Source of the DNA: an uncultured Rubrobacteraceae bacterium
Lineage (GTDB): Bacteria > Actinomycetota > Rubrobacteria > Rubrobacterales > Rubrobacteraceae
Assembly: GCA_902806085.1 (NCBI GenBank)
Contig: CADCVH010000115.1
Span: 1 to 62,024, forward strand
Direction: 5' to 3'
Length of the DNA stretch: 62,024 nt
This document shows positions 26,648 through 34,651 of this stretch, piece after piece. Position 1 is the first letter of the stretch. Each line of letters starts with the position of its first letter. The notes beneath the pieces were generated by a model. It made no database searches and was not told where the DNA came from. It worked only from the letters and a program-made list of their open reading frames with translations. A program made the position numbers and the translations under genes.

Positions 26648-26818
26648 CGCCAGACCCGGGCCAGGCGTGCCGCATCGCCCCGTGCGGGTTCGCGGCCGAC
26701 ACGGTAGAGGCACCCGGCCGCGAACCCGCGGGAGGCCTACGAGCCGAAGTTCGCGGAGCGGGCCCCACCCGTCGTCGAACGAGTAGCGCGGGGCGGCCGA
26801 GGGCAAGTGCAGGGGATC

Positions 26819-27007
26819 ATGGCTGCGATAGGTCCGGTCGGGATCCTCGTTTTGCTGGTCGCCGCCGCCCTGATCGTCTACTTCGCGCTCCGCAGGCGGG
26901 TGCCGACCGGGGTCCTGATCGTCCTCGTCCTGCTGCTCTCGCCGTTCGTTGCAGGAACCCTCGCGGTCTTTTTGGGCGCGGTTCTATCGGTCGAGTCCGG
27001 CGGGTGA
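26819..27007 (+). CDS. small two-TM membrane protein, 62 aa
   Basis: ATG preceded by AGGGG at 4-5 nt. Two hydrophobic segments, IGPVGILVLLVAAALIVYFA and VLIVLVLLLSPFVAGTLAVF, separated by a short RRRVPT turn. No family recognised. It sits between coiled-coil paralogue 2 and polytopic paralogue C. Confidence 0.6.
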   Translation: MAAIGPVGILVLLVAAALIVYFALRRRVPTGVLIVLVLLLSPFVAGTLAVFLGAVLSVESGG

Positions 27008-27163
27008 ACTCATTACGAACAACGCGGACAGGCCCTCTGGCGAAACAGGATGTCCCTCCGCTTGCACGACACGCCGGGGACCCTTTTCTCGCCAGGATCC
27101 GTGCCCACCACGGGGCAGTCGACGACCGCGGTAGGGGAGAACGCCAGGACCCCGTAGTTTTTT

Positions 27164-27203
27164 GTGAAACGCGTCCTAAACCTTTGTAAACAGTCGGTTA
27201 AAT
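27164..27203 (+). promoter_or_regulatory. phased AAAC repeats (Pho-box-like)
   Basis: GTGAAAC, CCTAAAC, TTGTAAAC and GTTAAAT recur with AAA/AAC cores spaced 11, 10 and 12 bp, about 90 bp upstream of paralogue C. The pattern matches the repeats upstream of sqdB/DUF2723 and phoX. The rest of 27008-27294 shows nothing else distinct. Confidence 0.5.
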
Positions 27204-27294
27204 CCGTCCGGTGGTGGCGTCTTTCGGTGGCGGTGGGACGGTTGCTTGCTAACCTACCCAACGTGCCTGGGCGCGGGACAACGGGTGAAGAGCC

Positions 27295-29421
27295 GTGTTG
27301 GTGGACCTGATCCCGGCCTCCCTGGCCGCGCTCGCGGTCGGGGCCGCGCCTGGATGGTTCTGGGCCGGGCTGCTGCGCGCGCCGGCGGACTACGCCGAGC
27401 GGGCCGCGCTCTCGGTCGCCTTCTCGATGGCGCTGGTGCCGGCCGTGGCGCTCGTGCCGACGCGCCTGCTCGGCCTCGGGTTGACGCTTCCCGTGGTCGT
27501 CGCCTCGGCCCTGGTGGTGTTTGTGGCGGGCCTCGCGGCCCGCGCGCGGTTCGGGGCCGCGAAGGGGGACGACGAGCCCGTCGTTCCGGACCCGGCCATC
27601 CCGCTACCGACGCCCGCGCTCGTGCCCCTCGCGGTGGCCCTGGTTTTGGCGCTCGGGGTCCTGATCGGGGCCGCGCCGGGCGAGGCGGTGGCGCCCGCGA
27701 TCACGGGTGCCACCGTCCCGACGGGGGGGATGGTGTTCGTCCTCGCGCTGCTGGTGGCCGCGTCGGGCGTGCTCTACCTGATCTTCGGGGGACGCTCGGA
27801 GGCAAGGACTGATGAGCCGGCCGGATCGGCCCCCCTCCTGCCGGCGGTCCCGCCCGGCTTGCGGCGGCTGCTGTTGCCGGCGGTGCTGTTGCTCGCGCTG
27901 GCGCGGGGGTACGTCGGGCCGGTGTTGCACGATTGGCCTTTTATGCGGGGGGTGGACCACTACTCGCACGCGGTGATGGCGAACCGGATGATGGAGGTGG
28001 GGAGGATCGAGCCGTACCTGATCTACCCCCCAGGGTTCCACACGATGACCGCCTCCGTCTCGCGCCTGACGGGACTTGACCCGCTGGAGATCTTCCCCGT
28101 ACTCGGCCCCGCCCTGCTCCTCCTCCCCGCCCTCGCCCTCTACACCCTCGGGGTCAGGCTATGGGGCCCGTGCTACGGGGTCGCCGCCGCCTTCTTCACC
28201 GTGCTCCTCGGCGGCACCTACTACTACTTCAACGACGCCATGTACCCGAACCTGGTGACCTCGCAGTTTCTGCTGGTAATGGCGCTTGCCTCCCTCGTGG
28301 TGACGTACCGCGCGCCGTCGGTCAGAAGCGGCCTCTCGCTCGTCATCCTGGGCTCCGCCGTCGTCCTCTACCATCCGGTTGCGAGCATGTACCTGGCGGT
28401 CCTTCTCGCGCTCGTCGGGGTGTACTTCGCGCTGCCGCTGATCTTCCGCGACAGGCGCAGGGGCCTCGCCCTGACCCTCTCGCTCGCGCTGCTGGGGTCG
28501 CTCTCCGTCCTGTACGCCTGGCACACGTACGACCTCGGGGGAGAGGTCTCCCGGCTCTTCGGCTGGGGCAGCGGGGGGACGACCGGAGAGGCGGTCGGGA
28601 TGGCGGTGAACACCCAGGAGGTCTATACCGAGGGTTTCCTGGTCGGGACGATGGTCTCCCAGCCCGTCGCGTGGCTCGGCCTGCTCGGGGTCTTCCTGCT
28701 CGTCGTCAGGGCCGGGCGCGCCGGCGGGATGCCCGTGATGCTCGCCCACCTCACCGTGTTCTTCTGGGCGGCGATCCTGTTCGCCGGCAGCCGCCTCTCG
28801 CTGGCGGGCTTCCCCCAGCGCTTCGGGCGCGACCTTGGCGTCCCCCTCGCCCTCCTGGCCGCCCTGGGCCTCATCGCGGTGCTGAAGTCCGTGGGAACCC
28901 GGAGGAGCGCGCCGGCCGTCTTCGCGGCCTCGCTCGTGGTGTTGCTCTCGGTGGCGCTGGTCGGGGCCGGGGCGGTCCAGAGCCTCCGTTGGGCGGGCAA
29001 ACCGAGCGTCCAGATGACCATGACGCCAGCCATAGCGGAGGCCGGCGCGTGGCTCGAAGACCACAACGAGGGCGGCAACATCATGGTCAGCCCGCACACC
29101 AACCAGGTGCCGAGCCGGATGATGCTCGCGATGGGAGACTACTCGGCGCTCCAGTCGTTCGAGTACGGCCAGATCCTACGCCCCAGGGACCTCCCCCCCA
29201 CCGGCCCCGAACCCCTCATGGACGTCCTGCGAACCGTGGTCAACCCGACGGGAGGCCAAGCACCGGGCACCCTGGAGGAGTACGACGTCCGCTACGTGGT
29301 CCTCTACAAGAACATGCCGGACAGGCAAACGGCCGACTACTGGAGGCGCTTCGAGGCGAACCCGGGCCCCTACCCGCCCGTCTTCGAGAACCGCGACGTC
29401 CTTATCGTCTCGGCCCGATGA
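27295..29421 (+). CDS. large polytopic membrane protein, GT-C-like (paralogue C)
   Basis: 708 residues, the closest relative of the protein at 23674-25737, with the same order of helices and the shared LARGYVGPVLHDWPFMRGVD, YLIYPPGFHTMTASVSRL and HNEGGNIMVSPHTNQVPSRM blocks. The C-terminal ending DVRYVVLYKNMPDRQ parallels DVRYVIFHKRYPGIS. The Asp in MRGVDHYSHA near the first large loop may be the catalytic acid expected of GT-C enzymes. GTG start (TTG directly after it is possible). The PIG-V-like gene follows on the same strand after 82 bp. Confidence 0.8.
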   Translation: MLVDLIPASLAALAVGAAPGWFWAGLLRAPADYAERAALSVAFSMALVPAVALVPTRLLGLGLTLPVVVASALVVFVAGLAARARFGAAKGDDEPVVPDPAIPLPTPALVPLAVALVLALGVLIGAAPGEAVAPAITGATVPTGGMVFVLALLVAASGVLYLIFGGRSEARTDEPAGSAPLLPAVPPGLRRLLLPAVLLLALARGYVGPVLHDWPFMRGVDHYSHAVMANRMMEVGRIEPYLIYPPGFHTMTASVSRLTGLDPLEIFPVLGPALLLLPALALYTLGVRLWGPCYGVAAAFFTVLLGGTYYYFNDAMYPNLVTSQFLLVMALASLVVTYRAPSVRSGLSLVILGSAVVLYHPVASMYLAVLLALVGVYFALPLIFRDRRRGLALTLSLALLGSLSVLYAWHTYDLGGEVSRLFGWGSGGTTGEAVGMAVNTQEVYTEGFLVGTMVSQPVAWLGLLGVFLLVVRAGRAGGMPVMLAHLTVFFWAAILFAGSRLSLAGFPQRFGRDLGVPLALLAALGLIAVLKSVGTRRSAPAVFAASLVVLLSVALVGAGAVQSLRWAGKPSVQMTMTPAIAEAGAWLEDHNEGGNIMVSPHTNQVPSRMMLAMGDYSALQSFEYGQILRPRDLPPTGPEPLMDVLRTVVNPTGGQAPGTLEEYDVRYVVLYKNMPDRQTADYWRRFEANPGPYPPVFENRDVLIVSAR

Positions 29422-29448
29422 GCCGGGAGCCGAAAACCCTACCCCCTG

Positions 29449-29454
29449 TATAAT
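29449..29454 (+). promoter_or_regulatory. consensus -10 box TATAAT
   Basis: A perfect TATAAT lies 50 bp upstream of the PIG-V-like start. No good -35 hexamer is visible at the expected distance, so the promoter may need an activator or another sigma factor. Confidence 0.45.
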
Positions 29455-29503
29455 TCCCGGCGCGGCGGGCCGGCGCGGTTCGGACAAAGACCCCGGGCGG
29501 AAG

Positions 29504-30712
29504 ATGTCTTATCTGAAGGAGAAGACGAAGAGGGAGGGTCTCCTGTTCGTGCTGCTCGTCTTCGGCGCGAGCCGTCTACTCTACCTCGCGGCCGGCTCCC
29601 TGTTCGCAAGCGTCGTGCCGGTCTCGCGCTTTCAGGCCGTCACCATGGACGTGCCGTTCGGCAGGATGGGCCTGTGGTCGCACTGGGACGGGGAGCACTA
29701 CGTAGCACTCGCGGCGGGCGGTTACCTGCAGCCGCCGGAGCAGGTCTCCCCCGCCTTCTTCCCGCTCTACCCGCTGCTGATGAGGTCCTTCGCGGAGCTC
29801 TTCGGGGGGCCCGTCTCGTGGGGCGCTCTCTCGGTGTGGGGGCCCCTGATCTCGTTGTTGGCCCTCCCCTTCGCCCTGTTCTTCGTCTACCGCATCGCCG
29901 AGGACGGCTGGGACACGGGCGTCGCCCGCGGCGCGGTCCTCGCCCTGGCCTTCTTCCCGACGGCCTTCTTCCTGAACGCGGCCTACACCGAAAGCCTCTT
30001 CCTCGCCCTCTCGGCCGGCTCTTTGTGGGCGGCCAGGGTCAGGCGGGACCTGCTGCTGGCCTGCCTCCTCGCCGGCCTCGCCACGGCGACGCGGAACGTG
30101 GGCATCTTCCTCCTCGTTCCCCTGGCCTACGAGTGGTTCAGGAACAGGGAGCTCTACCGTTGGCGCGGCCTCTACCTGGCGCTCGCCCCCTCGGGCCTCG
30201 TCGCCTACGCGGCCTACCTCTGGCTGCGCTTCGGGGATCCGCTCCTGTTCTACACGGACCAGCAGAAGTGGGGCCGGGAGCCCGAGGGCCCGATCGCCAC
30301 CGCCGCGAAGGCCTGGCAGTCGGCGGTCGAGGGCTCGGGACGACTGCTCGACCCGGGGCTGCTCTCCAACCCGTCCCTGGCGAACCTCGCCAACCACCTG
30401 GCCGGGGCCGCCAACCTCTACAATCTCCTCTTCTTCTTCTTCGCCCTCGTCGTCCTGCTGGCGGGCCTGCGGGACCTGCCGCCCGACCTCGCCATCTACG
30501 CCTTCCTGCTCGTCCTTCCCGCCGCCCTCTTCGGCACGCCCCAGGGCCCGCTCATGGGCGCCCCGCGCTACGTCCTGGTGGCCTTCCCCCTCTTTATAGT
30601 GCTGGGCCTCCTGGCAAAGAACCGCCCGGTCTTCGTGACGGGCCTTGTCTTGAGCACGGCCGTCTCGCTGGTCTTCTGCGCCCTGTTCGTGAGCTGGCGG
30701 TTTGTAGCTTAG
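29504..30712 (+). CDS. PIG-V-like membrane mannosyltransferase
   Basis: 402 residues with roughly ten TM helices. Family signs are LWSHWDGEHYVALAAGGYL near residue 57 (acidic catalytic loop), SPAFFPLYPLLMR, FFPTAFFLNAAYTESLFLAL and LATATRNVGIFLLVPL. These match PF04188-related GPI mannosyltransferase II homologues of bacteria, which add sugars from a polyprenyl-phosphate donor. ATG with GGGCGGAAG upstream. It ends 5 bp before a copy of the dispersed repeat and converges with the RTX gene. Confidence 0.85.
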   Translation: MSYLKEKTKREGLLFVLLVFGASRLLYLAAGSLFASVVPVSRFQAVTMDVPFGRMGLWSHWDGEHYVALAAGGYLQPPEQVSPAFFPLYPLLMRSFAELFGGPVSWGALSVWGPLISLLALPFALFFVYRIAEDGWDTGVARGAVLALAFFPTAFFLNAAYTESLFLALSAGSLWAARVRRDLLLACLLAGLATATRNVGIFLLVPLAYEWFRNRELYRWRGLYLALAPSGLVAYAAYLWLRFGDPLLFYTDQQKWGREPEGPIATAAKAWQSAVEGSGRLLDPGLLSNPSLANLANHLAGAANLYNLLFFFFALVVLLAGLRDLPPDLAIYAFLLVLPAALFGTPQGPLMGAPRYVLVAFPLFIVLGLLAKNRPVFVTGLVLSTAVSLVFCALFVSWRFVA

Positions 30713-30717
30713 AGGCA

Positions 30718-30746
30718 TAAGGTTTTGAGGTTCTAGGCTTTGAGGT
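30718..30746 (+). repeat. dispersed 15-bp-period repeat, two units
   Basis: TAAGGTTTTGAGGT followed by TCTAGGCTTTGAGGT, 15 bp apart, immediately after the PIG-V-like stop codon. An inverted relative at 30872-30896 ends the convergent gene, about 130 bp away; this repeats the arrangement seen at 41-84 and 254-279. Confidence 0.7.
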
Positions 30747-30871
30747 GCTCGGGATCGAGAATGGCCGGCTGGTCGTTTCGTCCAGTCGGAGAGCTGTTTA
30801 GGCCTGTCACCTTATCTGCGGGAATCAGGACGGATCAACGAACGAGGCTTTCGCCACGGAAACTTGTACCT

Positions 30872-30896
30872 GGGACCTTAAAACCCCAAAGCCTTA
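30872..30896 (-). repeat. inverted copy of the dispersed repeat at the RTX stop codon
   Basis: On the minus strand this reads TAAGGCTTTGGGGTTTTAAGG and so on; its leading TAA is the stop codon of the RTX-repeat gene. Confidence 0.65.
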
Positions 30897-31415
30897 CCCC
30901 GCGTAGACGGATTCGCAGTCTGGGGAGACGAGGTCTTTGCGGTCTACGCTGATCGAGTCGTCGCCGGGGCCGCAGCCCACGCGGTCTACCGCGCCGTCTT
31001 TTGCCTCGACAAAGTCGGCGCCGGCGCCGGCGAGCACGTCGTCGGCGCCCGCGCCGCCGTAGATCTCGTCTTTTCCGGCGCCGCCGTAGAGGGTGTCGCC
31101 ACCCGCGCCCCCGTAGAGCGCGTCTCCCCCGTTGAAGCCGGCGAGCCGGTCGGCCAGCCCGGAGCCGCGCAGGGTATTGTCCCCGCCGCCCCCGAGCTCG
31201 ACGCCGGCCAACGCGTCCCCGGCCGCCAGGCAGAGCAGCAACGCCCCGACCACGGCGACCAGCGCCCCGGCCCACCGCAGCCCGCCCTCCGACGGTCGCC
31301 GCTCCCCGCGGGGGGCGGGGACGGGAAAAACGGTCGCGCCCCTGGAGCTCAAGAAGGCGCCCCGTGTGGGCCAGGCCGCCGCGTCTTCGGGAAGAGATAG
31401 TCCATGCGTCCGCAT
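30894..31415 (-). CDS. membrane-anchored or secreted calcium-binding protein with RTX repeats
   Basis: 173 residues. A hydrophobic helix at about 47-66 (ALVAVVGALLLCLAAGDALA) looks like a signal or anchor, followed by glycine/Asp-rich nonapeptides at 78-137: GGGGDNTLR, GGAGGDTLY, GGAGKDEIY, GGAGADDVL. These GGxGxDxxx units form Ca-binding beta rolls. A small C-terminal cap has two Cys (CGPGDD and SPDCESVYAG) that may form a disulfide outside the cell. The N-terminal 46 residues are unusual for a signal peptide; a later start is possible. Divergent from phoX. Confidence 0.8.
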   Translation of the reverse strand: MRTHGLSLPEDAAAWPTRGAFLSSRGATVFPVPAPRGERRPSEGGLRWAGALVAVVGALLLCLAAGDALAGVELGGGGDNTLRGSGLADRLAGFNGGDALYGGAGGDTLYGGAGKDEIYGGAGADDVLAGAGADFVEAKDGAVDRVGCGPGDDSISVDRKDLVSPDCESVYAG

Positions 31416-31440
31416 TCTATTGGCCGGGAGGCCGGCCCTG

Positions 31441-31480
31441 GTTAAAGGCGGGAAACAGCCGGTTTAAATCTCCGTTAAAG
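31441..31480 (+). promoter_or_regulatory. phased TTAAA repeats, cluster 1 (Pho-box-like)
   Basis: GTTAAAG, GGAAACA, GTTTAAAT and GTTAAAG lie within 40 bp. The first and last two AAA cores are 22 and 11 bp apart (one unit is displaced by 2 bp). It is nearer the RTX gene start than phoX. Confidence 0.55.
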
Positions 31481-31519
31481 GAACCCGCGGGCCCGTGTGG
31501 TGCGACACTTCTTGCCAGA

Positions 31520-31547
31520 GAAACAGACATTTAAAGCAGGGTTAACC
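31520..31547 (+). promoter_or_regulatory. phased TTAAA repeats, cluster 2 (Pho-box-like), upstream of phoX
   Basis: GAAACA, TTAAAG and TTAACC begin at 31520, 31531 and 31542, an exact 11-bp period, about 85 bp before the phoX start. Tandem 11-bp repeats are how PhoP/PhoB-type regulators bind phosphate-starvation genes in Bacillus and Streptomyces. Confidence 0.6.
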
Positions 31548-31627
31548 GTCGTGCAACTTTACGGTTGGGGAGTCTCCCTAACATAACAGCGCAGGAGAGG
31601 TTGCCGGAGAGCAGAAGGGAGGGGCGC

Positions 31628-33466
31628 GTGGCTACGAGGCCGAGCGTTCAGAGGATCAAGAAAGGCAAGAGGGATCTCGACATCCAGCCGCCGGAGGGGA
31701 TGAGCCGGCGACGGTTCCTGACCTTTCTCGGGACGGGCTCCGCGGCGCTGGCCGCGGGCTCCTCGGGCGTCCTCGTCGGGTGCGCCGAGGGCGAGGAGCA
31801 GGAGGGCCGGCAGGGCGCCTCCCAGGAGCAGAACGGCTCTTCTTCCGGGTCTTCCGGCGGGCAGAAGGCCGCCGCGTCGTTCGGCCCCATAGAGCCGAGC
31901 GACGAGGACGACATAAAGCTCCCCGAGGGGTTCAAGTACGAGATCGTGCGCTCCGCGGGGGACCCCATGGGCGGCGGGATGGTCTACGGCGACCACAACG
32001 ACTTCGTGGCGTACTTCCCCGCGAACGCGCTCGACGGCGGTGACAGTTCCGAGGACGGGCTGCTCTGGATCAACCACGAGTACATAAACCCCTTGTTCTG
32101 GTCGAAGTACACGGACACCGAGGGGGCGACGAAGAAGACCAAGGAGCAGATCGACCGTGAGAAGGCCGGGGTCGGGGGATCGGTCGTCAGGGTGAAGAAG
32201 GAGGGCGACGCCTGGAAGTTCGTCGAGGGCGACGCGCTCAACCGCCGCATCGACGCGACGACGCCGATGGGCGTGACGGGGCCCGCCGCGGGGTCAGACA
32301 GGATGCAAGGCGCCACCGAGATCATAGGGACGCTCGCCAACTGCGGCGGCGGGGTGACCCCGTGGAACACCGTGCTCACCTGCGAGGAGAACTTCCAGGA
32401 CTACTACGGCCAGCGCACCGACGACCAAGGCGAGCCCGGCCAGGGCACCGACGACTCTCCCGAGGCGCTGGAGGTCGCGGAGACCTACCGCTGGCTCGAC
32501 GACCCGGGTAGTGCCCAGCCCCCCGAGCACTACGGCTGGATCGTCGAGATAGACCCCTTCGACCCGAACTCCAAGCCGCGCAAGCACACCTGGCTCGGGC
32601 GCGTCAGGCACGAGAACGCCGCCATAACCGTCTCCGATTCCGGAAAGGTCGTCGTCTACACCGGCCACGACGAAGAGGACCAGTGCATCTACAAGTTCGT
32701 CTCCTCCGGCACCTACGACGAGAACGACCGCGAGGCGAACATGGACCTGCTCTCCGACGGGATGCTCTACGTCGCCGACTTCGGCCAGGGCAAGTGGGTC
32801 GCCATGGACTACGAGAACAACCCCATCTTCAAGGACAACGACTATAAGGACCAGGCCGACGTCCTCGTGCGCACCATCGACGCGGCCAAGCTCGAAGACC
32901 CCGAGACCGAGCTTCCCATCGGCACGCCGATGGACCGCTGCGAGGACATCGAGGTCCACCCCGGGACCGGGCAAGTCTACGCGGCGCTCACCAACAACGC
33001 GCTTCACGGCAACTTCTACGGCCAGGTCATCCGCATGACCGAGGGGGGCGACGACCCCGAGGCCGAGGAGTTCCAGTACGAGATCTTCGCAGCGGGCGGC
33101 CCCCAGACCGGCTTCGCCTCCCCCGACAACCTCCTCTTCGACAACGACGACAACCTCTGGGTCGTGACCGACATCTCCAGCAGCAGCCTCGGCAGCGGCA
33201 TCTACTCGAGCTTCAAGAACAACGGCGCCTTCGTCCTGCCGGGCGGCCTGGACGGCGGGGCGAACGCCGACGACGTCGTCCAGTTCGCCAGCGCCCCCGT
33301 CGAGGCCGAGCTCACGGGCCCGGCCTTCACCCCCGACGGCAAGACCCTCTTCCTCGCCGTCCAGCACCCCGGCGAGGAGTCCGAGGACCCAAAGAACCCG
33401 ACCAGCACCTGGCCGAACGGCGACGAGCCCAAGTCCTCCGTCGTCGCCATAACCGGGTTCGCGTAA
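31628..33466 (+). CDS. phoX: PhoX-family alkaline phosphatase, Tat-exported
   Basis: 612 residues. A twin-arginine signal with SRRRFLTFLGTGSAALAAG (about 26-44) ends near VGCAEG, a likely lipobox, then a Ser/Gly/Gln-rich linker. The PhoX beta-propeller (DUF839) follows: LWINHEYINP, EIIGTLANCGGGVTPWNTVLTCEENFQDYY in two parts, HYGWIVEIDPFDP, GRVRHENAA, VYTGHDEEDQCIYKF, MDRCEDIEVHPGTGQVYAAL and SPDNLLFDNDDNLWV. These residues bind Fe/Ca and the phosphoester. It scavenges phosphate from organic esters outside the cell. GTG at 31628 has AGGGAGG upstream. Phased repeats upstream suggest Pho control. Confidence 0.9.
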   Translation: MATRPSVQRIKKGKRDLDIQPPEGMSRRRFLTFLGTGSAALAAGSSGVLVGCAEGEEQEGRQGASQEQNGSSSGSSGGQKAAASFGPIEPSDEDDIKLPEGFKYEIVRSAGDPMGGGMVYGDHNDFVAYFPANALDGGDSSEDGLLWINHEYINPLFWSKYTDTEGATKKTKEQIDREKAGVGGSVVRVKKEGDAWKFVEGDALNRRIDATTPMGVTGPAAGSDRMQGATEIIGTLANCGGGVTPWNTVLTCEENFQDYYGQRTDDQGEPGQGTDDSPEALEVAETYRWLDDPGSAQPPEHYGWIVEIDPFDPNSKPRKHTWLGRVRHENAAITVSDSGKVVVYTGHDEEDQCIYKFVSSGTYDENDREANMDLLSDGMLYVADFGQGKWVAMDYENNPIFKDNDYKDQADVLVRTIDAAKLEDPETELPIGTPMDRCEDIEVHPGTGQVYAALTNNALHGNFYGQVIRMTEGGDDPEAEEFQYEIFAAGGPQTGFASPDNLLFDNDDNLWVVTDISSSSLGSGIYSSFKNNGAFVLPGGLDGGANADDVVQFASAPVEAELTGPAFTPDGKTLFLAVQHPGEESEDPKNPTSTWPNGDEPKSSVVAITGFA

Positions 33467-33533
33467 AAGGCCCTTGTCGGTCAACCATCTGCGGTTCCCG
33501 GCGGGGGCTTTCGCCGGGCGCCGGTCTCTTCCC

Positions 33534-33539
33534 TATAAT
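33534..33539 (+). promoter_or_regulatory. consensus -10 box TATAAT
   Basis: TATAAT about 32 bp before the ATG at 33571 gives a plausible promoter with a short leader. No matching -35 seen. Confidence 0.4.
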
Positions 33540-33570
33540 GCTCCGGGGAGTCGGGTGGAAGGGGTCGTTC

Positions 33571-34284
33571 ATGGCCGAGAGGCAGTTCCGGTTGCCGGGT
33601 TCTCCCTACGAGGAGCTGGTGAGCACCATCGTGGCCTACGGGACCAGGGACGAGGCCTCGCGGCCCGGGGACGTGGGGAAACTCGACTCCGTGCACCAGT
33701 CCAGCGTCAGCCGGACCAACGGTTTCCTGACGGAGATCGGGGTCTTGCGGGGGGAGACGCAGAAGCTGATCACGCGCCGCGGGCGCGCCCTCGCGCTGGC
33801 CCTCGCCCGCAAGGACCGGGGGGCCATCAGGACGAACTGGCGGCACATCGTGTTCTCCACGGAGTTTTTGCAGAACGTGGTCTCGGCCGTGAAGCTGCGG
33901 GAGGGGATGCTCTTCCCGACCGTCCAGGCCTACATCGCCCACGCCGCCGGCCAGCCGCGCAACAAGCCCGTGATGACGGGGGCGGGCGCCATCGTCGAGA
34001 TCCTCAAGGCAGCCGAGCTCCTGAGGGAGGAGGCCGGCGAGCTGGTCGCCGTCTTCGACGAGGGTCTGATGCCGGAGGAACCCGCCGCAGAGGGTCCCGA
34101 CGAGGGCGGCACCCCCGACCCACGGGGAAACCGGATCTCCGCGGTCGTCGAGGCAGGCGGTGCGCCGAACGGGAGCACGGGCGCGCCGGTCCAGATCCAC
34201 CTGCACATCCGCTGCGAGCCCGACGAGATCGAAGACCTGGCCCCCCGCCTGAAGAGGTTGCTGAGGGACCTCTCGGCACCGTAG
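33571..34284 (+). CDS. uncharacterised protein with winged-helix-like N-terminus
   Basis: 237 residues, soluble. The first ~100 residues (YEELVSTIVAYGTRDEASRP, then LDSVHQSSVSRTNGFLTEIG and LITRRGRALALALA) resemble a winged helix that distinguishes target genes by a replicate-and-read pattern, and the ending VQIHLHIRCEPDEIEDLAPR looks like a short tetramer or oligomer strand. I do not recognise a named family with confidence. ATG with GGAAGGGG upstream. It stands alone between phoX and a 367-bp gap. Confidence 0.65.
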   Translation: MAERQFRLPGSPYEELVSTIVAYGTRDEASRPGDVGKLDSVHQSSVSRTNGFLTEIGVLRGETQKLITRRGRALALALARKDRGAIRTNWRHIVFSTEFLQNVVSAVKLREGMLFPTVQAYIAHAAGQPRNKPVMTGAGAIVEILKAAELLREEAGELVAVFDEGLMPEEPAAEGPDEGGTPDPRGNRISAVVEAGGAPNGSTGAPVQIHLHIRCEPDEIEDLAPRLKRLLRDLSAP

Positions 34285-34651
34285 GACGGGGCCACGACGG
34301 CCCGCGGTCGTGGTGTCGTCGACCCTACCCCGGCGGACGCCAACGAAGCGCTCGACCGCGCCGATAGAGCCCGGGCTGCCCGCACCCTTTGCGAAGTTCG
34401 CGCTTACCCCGTACTCTTTTGTCGCACTCTTTTTAACCCGGGGTTGTGGCCCGGGCATCGGACCGATGCGTGATCTTTGGCTAGCGCATCTTCGGTAGAT
34501 GATTCGGGCCGGGTGAGTTCGCTTTGAGAACCCACCCGGTCTCTACGCCCGGAACGCAGAGGCCACGGATGCGGCCGGGGCGCCCCGGCGATAATATTGC
34601 CCGCATGCGATTTGCACGCACGCGACGCACGACCCCGACCCTGCGACGAGG
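34285..34651. other. intergenic region with two stem-loops
   Basis: No credible gene. A long hairpin at 34509-34539 (CCGGGTG/CACCCGG plus inner GTTC/GAAC pairs, one mismatch) follows a second imperfect stem around 34461-34492 (ACCGATGCG/CGCATCTTCGGT). They may be terminators or a small RNA; GATAAT at about 34592 could serve as a -10 for the transporter gene. Confidence 0.4.
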
